Positions 23,284-33,541 of a stretch of 64,000 bases of DNA are shown piece by piece (position 1 is the stretch's first letter; every line of letters starts with the position of its first letter). The stretch is taken from positions 1,178,001 through 1,242,000 of the forward strand of contig CM031555.1 in NCBI GenBank assembly GCA_018466975.1, in the 5' to 3' direction. The DNA comes from Sparassis latifolia (taxonomy: Eukaryota > Basidiomycota > Agaricomycetes > Polyporales > Sparassidaceae). A program made the translations under genes and the position numbers. Below the pieces are notes generated by a model. That model ran no database searches. It was not told the origin of the DNA and was given only the letters and a program-made list of their open reading frames with translations.

Positions 23284-24079
23284 ACAAAAACCAATTTTTG
23301 GTGGCCTGCGGCGCCAGGGTGTCTGCGGGGTAATATCTTGAGTTTTCTGGTTCTACCTGAGGTCCAATTGACTGCTTGGCCAGTGGTGGTGGGTCACGGC
23401 TGCGAGGTCACTTGGCCGGCTTGGCCGGTTTGTCCGTCCTGTCCGCTGTCACACCAAGGTTGGCCGATGTGGTCACAGGTCACACCCGTGACCGGGTTGG
23501 TCGAAATGCTACAGTACTAACACGACGATAGAGCAGCACTTACGGAGGCCAAAACCATACACGGACAGCAAACTCGTCGCTTGTGGTCCCCGTAAGGTAA
23601 TCCCCTAAAGATGCAATAGAATTAGTGTTCAAAATCTCGTCGCATCATGCTCTTTTTCGGGGAGGCAAGACCACGGCTATTGAGCAGACAGGAGCTCCGG
23701 TATCGCCACCCACAAGTTGAAAGTGAGGTGCCACTGCAGCATGACCCCCAGTCAAAATGTTGAAAATTTAGATCAAATGGCGTCAAATGAGCGTGTAATC
23801 TCACGAATAAGGTCAAATAGCATTGAATCATGCACAACGTCACCCAGTGACACCAACCATCAACAACATTATTACTCAAGCTTTCCGCGGGCTCTCTATT
23901 GTCTGTCCACTGGAGTCGAATGTTATCGACTCACTTACTGGCTCACATGTATCACAACATGTATTTCATCCGAATAGACTTTGTATTTGTGCTACCATAG
24001 CTTGCGTCTGATATCAGTGCCATCACTCGTACAGTCTGCCAAGCTAAGTCTTATTCTGACATTGGTTGACATCCGTGGT

Positions 24080-27000
24080 ATGAGCACACAACAGGATGAT
24101 GACAGTGCCTTGTACTACTGCAGATGCTTGAAGTGCCAGGAGGACGGAAAACTTTGGCGCTCGCACTCGACTTGGTATCAGCACAAGCGCGAATGCAACG
24201 TGCAGATGAGGGAGGGCAAAATCCCGCCAGCAGACCCTGCTCACTGTGTACCAAGCACCCGAGTACTCCGTCGAAAGTACAGCCAAGTTGAAGAATCTAA
24301 GTCTGAGACCACTGGCAGATGATCCCATCCTCGTCAAGAATTTGTCGAGAATGGTGAGGAATCCCACACAGCATCTACTCCACCTGTTCCTAGCACATCG
24401 GATGATGGTCCTTTGCATGAAGAGGAACACATGGTCCTCGATGCTGCCATTGATTTCAGCGAACAAGTAAGACAAGTGTTTACTGAATAAGATCCTCGTA
24501 CTAATTACAGCTTCCTGCTGCCGCTATTAGGATCCATCTGCTGAAGCATTCGGATCTCTCGGTGGACAGGAGTTACCACCGATGGCTGCAGATAATGTTC
24601 CCCCTGTCCCCACAGGTGGTCCTATCGGTACAGCGGTAGTGCTGCCAACTACTCATGAAGCTCCCACATCTTGTATCCCCGTAATCGACACAGCCCTTAA
24701 GTTCATTCATGAACTAAAGTCGAACCCACTAGTGATAGACGAGAAGCTTGACAAAGGCACACAATGGCGGCTCCATCATCCTCTCACTGAACCGATGGCG
24801 TTGACTCCAGATGAACAGCTTTCAATCAAGCTGTTCCTTGCAGATACAGACGGCTCTGAAAAGATATACAATGAGGTGCGAGAGGCAATTCTGGAGTGGC
24901 ATCCAGAGGACAAGATCCTTACGCATCACTGTGTCAAGAGGAAGGTTGCAGAAATCAGCGGCATCACTCCAATCCTTGAGGATATGTGCCCGAACAGCTG
25001 TATCAGCTATACCGGCCCATTCAAAGACCTCGACATTTGTCCCTACTGTCACAAACACTGCTATGATCCTATTCTTCTCGCTTCACGTGGAGATAAAAAG
25101 CCACGCCAGCAATTCAATACCTTTCCTGTTGGACCCCAGATCCAGGCACGATTTCGCTCACCTGAGAGCGTCGCTGACATGCAGCATCAGAAGCAAATCA
25201 TGGCAGATGTTCTTGCAGAGCTTCAGCTGTCCGGAAAGTTGGATATCATCGAGGATATTCCTCATGGGTCAGACTTCTGGGATGCCTATCAACATGGTCA
25301 GATTGCACCAGATGATGTCTGCCTGATTTTCTCCATGGATGGAGCACAGCTATACAAGCACAAGGCATCCAATTGCTGGATTTATATCTGGATTTTGGTT
25401 GATGTCTCTCCAGACAAGCACTATAAGAAGAAGTATATCATGCCAGGTGCCATCGTACCGGGTCCTAACAAGCCAAAAAATTCAGATTCATTATTGTTCC
25501 CAGGTTTGCATCATGTCACTGCACTTCAAAATGAAGGTTTGGCAATTTGGGATGCTTCTCAGGATGTCACATTTAAGTCACATCCGTGGATTTTCTTAGC
25601 TGAAGCTGATGCCATTGGTGCACCTGAATTAACTGGCTATGTCGGCCACCACGGCAAAAAGGGATGCCGGAATAGATGTGGGCGCAAGGGTCGCAGAAAG
25701 CCGGGAGGTTCACACTACTATGCCGTGTGTCTTAAGCCTGACAATTATAGTGAACATGGTTGTGACGACGATGACTATGAGCCATCCGATCTGCCGACTG
25801 CATCACCTGCACAGTACAAGCAAGATTTACTCTCCATTCAGGCTTCGACATCCACATCTAACTATGAAGCACGGCGGCTTGAGACTGGACTCTCCAAGTC
25901 TAGTATCTTTTGCGGCTTGGCACCGAGTTGTACCCTTCCCGTTCCCCTTCTATTCCCTGGAGACATCATGCATCTCTTCGGAATAAATATTCCAGATCTT
26001 CTCCAAAAGCTCTGGCGTGGTCTCATGGAATGTGACACAAAGAATGAGGATAGCAAGGATACATGGGATTGGATATGTCTGGTTGGGGATGTATGGAAAC
26101 AGCATGGCGAGCAGGTCGCAGCGGCAAAACAATTTCTTCCCAGTTCATTTGATCGCCCTCCTCGTAATCCCGCTGAAAAGATCTCCAGTGGGTATAAGTG
26201 CTGGGAATTTCTTCACTGGTTGTACGGCCTCGCACCAGCTCTTCTTCATGGAAAACTTCCTGACAAATACTGGTGGAACTTCTGCAAACTCGTGGCTGGT
26301 GTATGAATTATTTTCCAGTGCCACAGTGATGCCATACAGCATGCAAAAGCCCATCAACTGCTGTCGGACTTTGACTATGAGTTCGAGGAGCTATATATTC
26401 AGCGCAAGGTCTCTCGAATGCATTTTTCGCCACAATGTATGCATGCAGGTACCCATGCTGCAACTGAGACTTGCTGAATTGGCCCTCTTATCTGCTCATC
26501 ACAGTTCACAATGGAACGTACTATTGGGGACCTAGGTGCCGAGATTAGGCAGCCATCAAAACCTTTCGCAAACCTTGCACAGCGCACACTTCGTCAGGCT
26601 CAAGTCAATGGTCTTAAAGCTACGCTCCCTGACTTAGACCCTGGCAACAAAACAGGCACCTCCCGCAACACACATATTCGTGATCTTGGCAATGGGTACG
26701 TCTTGCTTCATTCTCGTGAAGATCGACCCCGAGTGGTGTGAAATTGCGAAGAAATCGCTATCTTGGAATACTTGGAGAAAGTTGGTGGAGCTCAGGCATG
26801 CCAGGATTGGGTGTCGGAAGAGTCCTGCGTGCAACGTTGGGCACGATGTCACCTTCCAAATGGGCAAATCTGTCGCAGTGCATGGAAGGAGATCGAAAAT
26901 GATCAATCACGTATCTCACGCAATGTCAAGGTGCGTCTATTATGGCTGTTTCTGCCGTACGAACGACGAAGACTAAATTAGCCATCATTAGTTCGAAGTA

Positions 27001-27351
27001 AATTCAAAGCTTAAGTTTGCCGAAGTCCTCTATTATTTTCAGTTCAAGGTTGACAACAAGGATCATACTCTTGCTCTTGTGTCTCTATACGGACCCCCGA
27101 ATCCTTCGCTACTCCGAGCATCCTCCGGGACAGTTTGGGCAACTTGCGCGGGAAATGACAACGCTCTGGCTGTCATCAATGTAAAGGAGATCATTGCATG
27201 TATCACTATGACTTGTGCTTCACTCTCATGTGTGCATGGAATGCATGCGACATACTTTGCTATGGACAAACTCGGAGCAGATATCGGGTGTATGAGTGAA
27301 GCAGACGAGCCCCTCATAGAAACTGATGGAGAAATACCTTACTTAGACTGA
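24080..27351 (+). pseudogene. tnp2: CACTA transposase tnp2, interrupted by four in-frame TGA codons
   Basis: The model is 24080-24466, 24531-26930 and 27043-27351, 1031 residues counting stops. A Cys-His finger lies near the N-terminus (CRCLKCQEDG...HSTWYQHKREC). The tnp2 core is clear: LIFSMDGAQLYKHKASNCW, YIMPGAIVPGPNKPKNSDS, ELTGYVGHHGKKGCRNRC, then PGDIMHLFGINIPDLLQKLW. The C-terminal part includes TMERTIGDLG and ends after the second intron with LVSLYGPPNPSLL. Four TGA codons interrupt one continuous frame at 24320, 26304, 26475 and 26739. The family alignment continues across each, so they are mutations and not gene ends. No frameshift was needed. The copy should not give active transposase. 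Confidence 0.92.
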
Positions 27352-27614
27352 TATCTAATAGTAGGCTACTACAGTTAGACTGTTTCACTTAGTTGTTCTG
27401 AAGTCCAATTTGCCTAACGAAATGCAGGACATTGTTGTGAAGTCTGCAAAGTGCACAGTGCATTTCCCGAAAGAGAAAGAAGTGCCGTTGCCACATAGTA
27501 GGACCATCACGGTCTTCTCGTCGAGTCTCTACCATCACACCAGGGCATGCACTAAATACAGCTGTGTGCACTGGTGTACTCAATCTCTGCTGGGTATTCT
27601 ATCCCCCCTTACTA

Positions 27615-30216
27615 ATGTCTTCACACCTCTTGTCAGTTCGGAGCTTCTCCAAAAGTCCTGTCCCAAACGATGTTCTCATTAGCAGTACTACCTCCCTTTT
27701 GGACTTCGAGTCATCGACTTCAGTGTCTTCTAGTCCAGCTCTAAGCACAATTGACAGTATTTTACCTGGCATCATTGGCTCACATCACAATTGAGGGCTC
27801 TATGCCTCACAACAGGAGCGTGCATTCTCACCCCAGGTAAGCTACATCTGTTAAAATCCACTCAGATTTCGAGATGCATTAATACACACTCAGCCCAACA
27901 TATCCTTAGCCTACGACTCTAATAGTAATGAATACCAAGAATTGCAGATCCATTATGTTTCTCAGGCAGACCACGATACACTCATTCATTCTCGCAATAG
28001 CGCATATCTTGTGCGGTTACAACAGGTCAAGCGTCTTGCATTAGAGAAGGCTAGTTTACATACCCAGTTTGTTTTATACAAGTCAGTCTCTCTTCCAATC
28101 CCCATCCGTTGTTTACTGACACCGGCATGCAGGAAGCTATATGATGAGCTTATCGAACGAGTACCTCAACTTATCAGCACAAATCCCTACCCTCCTGACG
28201 TTCCCAGCACTTCTGCACCAACGTCTAGATCAGTAACACCAGGTGTAGCTCCATGTTCTCACAGTCGTGTTGTGCTTGGCCTTAGTCTCGACTTTCCTGA
28301 GGTATCGCCTTTGCCTGCTTATATTCGCTACAAGGTCAGGTCGGATTGGACTTCACGTGAGAAGCCCAAAGTTCGCAAACAGGGTCCTCACTCTGAGGAT
28401 ATAAATACAGGTCAGCTTTACATCGAGGATGAAACTGGAGAATCGGTATGTGGTCACGTTGCCAAGGAGATTTGCACAACGGTAACCTCTCTGTTGCACT
28501 CACTTGTATGGAGTGGTCAAGCAGCACCAGTCTCGACAGCCCTCGGTCATGAAGCACGTGTCTACCTACATGCCACCCTCGCTCGTCGCTTCCCCATGCT
28601 TCTATACTGCCAAGGAGGCATGTGGAAGATCGACATGCTCATCTCCCAAGTATACCCTGGGTTCTGGACAAACCACGGATCCAAGGGCGACTCTATCAAG
28701 AATGAGCTGTTTGATCTAATGCTCAGTGCTAGTCATGACCAGACTTTGGTGCCCACCAAACACAGGCAGGAATCTGAGCCATCTACGCTGCCTGAAATTG
28801 AGCCGAAGCAGAAGAAGCCTAGAAATCGGAACAGCGGGGCATCCACATCAACAACGGTCGTTGTCTCGGGCTCGGATCAACCACCCGCAAATTATCTACT
28901 ACAGTCAAACCCTGTCCTCATAATTTCCTCGCCTTCTCTGATCTGTGCATCTGTACGCCATTCGACACCAGCTATTCTCCAGGTCAAGGCTCCTCACTTC
29001 TCTCCCATCCCAGATTTTAGTGGTACCGCATCAAATAATACCCACGATGGCAGGACACCTGCGACAGGCGAGGATGAGGTGATGACTGTGGTCCCGATGC
29101 AGGTGCGGGATATTGACAACTTCTGGGGTGCAGAGCGGGAGATGCGAGCCACAGTGAGTGAGAAAGGCAAGGCAGTGCCAAGTAGAACAGGTGAGAAAGG
29201 CAAGAGGTTGGCATCAAGCATGCTGGCTGAGAAGAGCGAGGCGGCAGCATCAAGCCTGAGCACGATAGGTGAGATGCGTGAAGTGGTGTCAAGTGAGACA
29301 GTACCACAGAGCATGGCCGACCAGAGCAGTGAAGTGGCGACGGTAGGCAATACGGATGAGACGGTGTTGACAGCGGTGAACAAGTCAACTAGCGAACATA
29401 GCTCAATGAGCAGCATGACGGTCGGTGATGAGACCTCGACAGGGATCACAGTGTCGATGGATGCGAATATTGAGATGACAAGTTCCGAGCACGAGGGGGT
29501 CGCCTCAACATTGAATTCTCTTCCATCAAATCTTCCTCCAAACACGAAGGTGCGTGTATTCACACTCTCCGTTGAGAATCAGATCATAAATCTCACAGTC
29601 AGATTATTCCCATCATCAAACCATTGTGAGTTTCACACATTCAATTCTGTTGCCGCATAACCTGACTTTATTAACAAGTGGAATCACACTTCGTCAACCT
29701 CGACAAACACAAAACTCGGGAGACTCAACATCTGCTAGCGCCCCTCCCCCCCCCCGCTTTCTGTGAATACCATCGAGGCAACGACCACCAATGTGAACTT
29801 AAAGGCAAAGGGTTCATCAAAGGGTGCGGTGAAGGCTGCGTCAAAGTACAAGCCTGATGTCATCAGTGAACAGTGAGTATATTTTTCTCTTTTGTTTGTA
29901 TTGTACTGATGGTGGCCACACTCTCATTGACAGGAATCTTTTTATGGGTCGCATGATCAAAGAGAACCCCGACGGTCTCTTTACAGAGTACCAATCGGCA
30001 TTCTCGACACTCTCCCCTGCTGACCGTGATGTGAGTCCAGTGTCTTCTCCTGTATATGTTCTCATTGTAGTCTAAGCTAATCTGATGTCTCATTTACCAT
30101 AGGCACTTAAAGCAGAAGTAGCGGCCAAGCGAAAATTGGTATGTTTCATCTGAGCTTGACTTAGAAGAGCTAGAGTCTCACTGAAATCACAACAGCGTAA
30201 GGCGCACAGGGCGTAG
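27615..30216 (+). pseudogene. Second gene of the CACTA element, unknown accessory protein
   Basis: This appears to start at 27615 (MSSHLLSVRSF). Exon 1 ends at 27837 and has one in-frame TGA at 27792-27794. An intron (27838-27894) leads to a long exon carrying RLALEKASLHTQF and, after a 51-nt intron at 28082-28132, KLYDELIERVP. A conserved-looking block follows (LPAYIRYKVRSDWTSRE, WKIDMLISQVYPGFWTNHG), then a long Ser/Thr-rich region. The C-terminal exons 29934-30030, 30103-30138 and 30196-30216 encode NLFMGRMIKENPDGLF, ALKAEVAAKRKL and RKAHRA. The join between about 29600 and 29760, beside a poly-C tract, is unresolved. I do not know a function. Its place suggests a DNA-binding helper like plant tnpA, which is inference only. 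Confidence 0.65.
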
Positions 30217-30655
30217 AAGGATACCGCGTACACTGCCGGTCTGAGGATTTGAAAGTTGTGGCTGCGGAAGTTTTTTCTGATTCTCAATGCTACAGTTTAC
30301 AGTACATCCATTTAATATATAGCATTTGGTGGTATTCGAGGGTGTTTGCTCGCGTAGCTTCAGAAGTGTGTCAATGAGATTCGACAGTATTCAACTGCAT
30401 GCTGGTATGGTAATTGACAGCATTCAAAGTAATGTGCTCGCGTGAACTGACTCGTAGGTAAAATCATCGAATGACATCTATTCACATCGTATCCCCTGAA
30501 AATATTTGACTGCATCTGATGTAAGTTGATATCAATCATTCCAGTCTCATTTTTTCTATCGACATCAAATGTCATCACACGGCAGTAAATACTGTGCCAC
30601 TATTTGATACCATTGGACCTAAATTTTCGACGTTTTGACTGGGCATGACCACTTG

Positions 30656-33017
30656 ATGGATAGACCACCCGCATATGAAAGACGAGCGGGACACACATTG
30701 ATTAATTAGTATGTCGTTAACATTGGCGTATGATATCGGGGACATGCGCACCATATGTCGTGAGTCATGTTTGATGGCATCCAGGTAGACTGGGAGGTGA
30801 CGCTACATCAGGAAGATTCCCACAAGCGCTGTAGTGCAACATAGGCTACATTGTCACGGTAGCGCTGTCGCAGGTCCCCCTATACATAGTGCTCTGTAGT
30901 CACCTGCTTGAGCTTTGTAGTGCAACATAGTAAGACTTGCAAACGATGCTGGACAATATAATTGAAGGTTAGGTGAAAGTGCCATGTCACTGTAGCCTGT
31001 GTAGCACTCTGTAGGGAGATAAAGCTGGAGAGCAAATTAAATATATTTGATAGCGACTGTAATTGAACAGTCCCCAGTGTCTACTACACAATGATAAACT
31101 CCCCCGATGCCACACTTGCATTTACAGCCTACCGGTCTCACTCAATAATGCTGTGATGGTGGTCCTCAGTCAGATAGCGATAACCAAAAGCACTGCTCAC
31201 ATCTGCCCGACCACTTCATTCAGCTCACCCTATACATCTATGCAAGAACAGAGAAGACGCACTATTAGCACCATCAATGCGGCCATTTTTCCACACCGAT
31301 CAGGTTGTGTGTACATGTGTGCAGTAAGAACACTGACCTGCACTCAGCATGCCGAGCAACACCAGGAAGGCAAGCCCGATCACACACACATCAAAGTGCG
31401 GATAGTCCAACACCAACACTGCAGAAGATCACCTGGTGGTTCACCTCATGGCACATCTATTAGTGAGAAAATTTGAGAACAAGTACAGCATTGGTGCGAT
31501 GAAAAGAGGGACACCGTGAGCTGTGCAATATCCTGCCAAGCGGACTCAAGGCCCATGCTATGGAACAAACGGGGTGGACGTGACATGCTGTTAAGGGACA
31601 GCACGCTGGATGATGAATGAGGGTCCAACCTCTGCCATCCACAGGGATCGCGACAATGTGGAAATCACGAGAAAAACTTACCTCGCACAACCACGTCAAC
31701 TCACAAGTAAGCCCTGCCTTCATATTAGTGACCTTCCACGTGCAGTATGCACCCGCCATGCCTCGAGCGCAGGACATTTCACGGGAACATGAAGACACGA
31801 CACACATTGTGAGATTGAAGCTGTCGGGGATCGTCCTTCGACGTGGATCTTGCACGTTAATGTTACAGTCTTCAACCGCCAAAGGGAGCAGGCCATTCTA
31901 AATACATCATGCATGGTCAGTGTGAAATCAGTGTTACTATGCACCTTGTGCTGCAACATTCCAGCAACAAAACATCAATACCAGAGGTGGATCCGCACGG
32001 CCACGGTTCCCCTTCACGTCAACGGCTCGCAGTGGGCAGCGTGCACCTAATGCCATCGTACCGCCGTGTTCATGAGGTCTCTGGGTCTCTGCATGGAGAG
32101 GTGGAGGGAAGGTGAGTTCAAGAGCCACACACCATTTGCCCGTGGCATTGCCCCATCTTTTGTTGATGCTGGCCTTGTGCTTGATTATTATCACCTGCAG
32201 AGGGCAGAAGTCAGAAAGCGAGTAGCACTGGCCAGACCAGGCTTGAACGGTTGAATGGTTGAACGTCGTATCTTGAACCTTGAACCTTGAACATTGAGGA
32301 TGAATGAGGTAACTGAACATTGTGGCTTGTTTGGTTGCATTCAACAAGTCACGTGCTAATGCACTTAGCAGTTTCTGCATTCCTAGGTTGTCTCTTCTGC
32401 ACTTTCTAGTCTCTTCAATATGTGTCCACACTTGTGGATCAGGTTCCCATGTCTTACCATTTATTCAGTGATTCCGTGGAGCTTCGAATAGTGAGTTTCT
32501 GCTCGGGCTCCCCGGCCCTCATGCCTCAGATTGCACGGCTGTCCGAACCACTTTTGTGTGCCAAGTGCGGGCGCGGGTGTGAGCACGCTGTCGTTGAGCT
32601 GGGCTTGGTGTAGGCATACACAAGTTCCACAAGGAGTACATGGTGGATGACAATGGTGACAACACACATTCAGGGGCAGTATGAGTGGTTCTACAAGGTG
32701 TGTGTGTGTTGCAGGATGTCATTGGAAATGTGTGTATGAGAAGAGGAATATACATGGGACATGCATCTAGAGTCCAACGAGAAGGAGTGCACTGCTGCTC
32801 ATGTTGTATTGCAGATTTGTAGGATACAGTCGACTACATATCCTTCTGATGTAGCTACTGTTGTCTCAGTTGCACTGACTGAAGTTACATGAACTACAGT
32901 AGACAATAGTAGCTACCACTGAAACAATATAGAACCCTGTTGTCTACAGTATGCTACAAAGCTGTAGCGAGTGCTACAGCCTGAGAAACATTTTACTGAT
33001 GTAGCTTTTAGCATTGC
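30656..33017. other. Transposon-relic region with short repeats and a hairpin
   Basis: No supported gene. Open frames here are short and look random. The phrase gtagtgcaacatag occurs twice about 85 bp apart near 30831 and 30916. A near-perfect inverted repeat (gtagctactgttgtct at 32851-32866 against 32901-32916, one mismatch) could form a 16-bp hairpin. Several further ctacag/ctgtag motifs cluster at 32820-33020, suggesting overlapping remains of small TIR elements. Confidence 0.5.
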
Positions 33018-33307
33018 TACAGCAATTTGCTAATCGTTACAGCCGTTTGCTAATCGATAGGCGGCTGCTGAAAATGATCACACAGTCGGCTAAGGGCGAA
33101 ACCTGAAATCGGCATCGGCCCCGTCCAGGCACTTGAGCGGCAAGCAGCGCGCTTCACTCCGCACTATAGTGAAGCGCCGTGAGAGAAAGTACCCAGCCAC
33201 CAGAGCCAAAGAAAGCCAAATACCATCAGTTCTTCTGAATATTAATTTCGGTGTCCGACCATGCATGATATTTTCGGCACCCGCCTAACGATTAGCAAAT
33301 TGCTGTA
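33018..33307. mobile_element. MITE-like element with 22-bp perfect terminal inverted repeats
   Basis: 33018-33039 (tacagcaatttgctaatcgt plus ta) is the exact reverse complement of 33286-33307. The similarity extends inward, with ggcggctgctgaaaat on the left against ggcgggtgccgaaaat reversed on the right. The left end also carries a second tandem partial copy (cagccgtttgctaatcgata). At 290 bp with no coding capacity it is a non-autonomous element. Termini can be written TA-CAG...CTG-TA, but I cannot assign a superfamily. Confidence 0.85.
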
Positions 33308-33424
33308 ACACCTCATTGTCAGACCAGCCAGCTGTCGGAGCAGCTGCAGACGATGCGGGCTTCTCCAGAAAGTGAAACTCGTCATGATCAGCAGGGATTA
33401 ACTGACTCGGGACAATTGCAAGGC

Positions 33425-33514
33425 ACCACACCAGATTCCAGACGACTGTAATCGTGATTAAAATATGTCACCACACCAGATTCCAGACGACTGTAATCGT
33501 GATTAAAATATGTC
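33425..33514 (+). repeat. Perfect 45-bp tandem duplication
   Basis: Two identical 45-bp units, each starting accacaccagattccagacg and ending aaaatatgtc, lie at 33425-33469 and 33470-33514. They sit 27 bases beyond the SCOT stop codon, in its probable 3' untranslated region. Identity of the copies suggests a recent event, or an assembly artefact. Confidence 0.93.
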
Positions 33515-33541
33515 TATTTCCAACAACAGCACCAAACCAGC

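Larger units (their letters stand above)
18306..23516. mobile_element. Short TIR element (MITE-like) split by a Copia insertion
   Basis: Inverted termini match: 18306-18330 and the reverse complement of 23492-23516 share tactgtagcatttcgaccaa followed by cccgg, 25 bp with no mismatch seen. The ends can be read as flanked by TA, or by a 3-bp ACT duplication. Without the retrotransposon inside it, the element would be about 350 bp. It is rich in ggccgg/ggtcac motifs on both arms. It has no coding capacity of its own, so a non-autonomous DNA transposon is the best reading. Confidence 0.8.
23732..30655 (+). mobile_element. CACTA (EnSpm-type) DNA transposon with tnp2 and a second gene
   Basis: The two ends carry diverged inverted repeats. 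About 23738-23795 (core cagtcaaaatgttgaaaatt) matches the reverse complement of about 30600-30650 (core cagtcaaaacgtcgaaaatt), with more than 40 bp alignable. The left end can be read as starting CACTG at 23732, but the right end lacks a clear CACTA terminus, so the exact limits are uncertain. Two same-strand genes fill the element, tnp2 and an accessory gene. Sub-terminal sequence near 30340-30580 has repeated attcgac/ttgac motifs, as is usual for this superfamily. The element starts about 210 bp after the nested TIR/Copia unit. Confidence 0.85.

Noticed and set aside
24080..27351. TGA recoding (for example selenocysteine) in tnp2
   Set aside because: Several TGAs fall at sites where relatives have Arg, other elements nearby show the same decay, and no recoding element was seen.
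31063..32431. 137- and 164-residue open frames in the relic region
   Set aside because: They have no domain, no consistent splice context, overlapping frames on both strands, and composition like the surrounding repeats.
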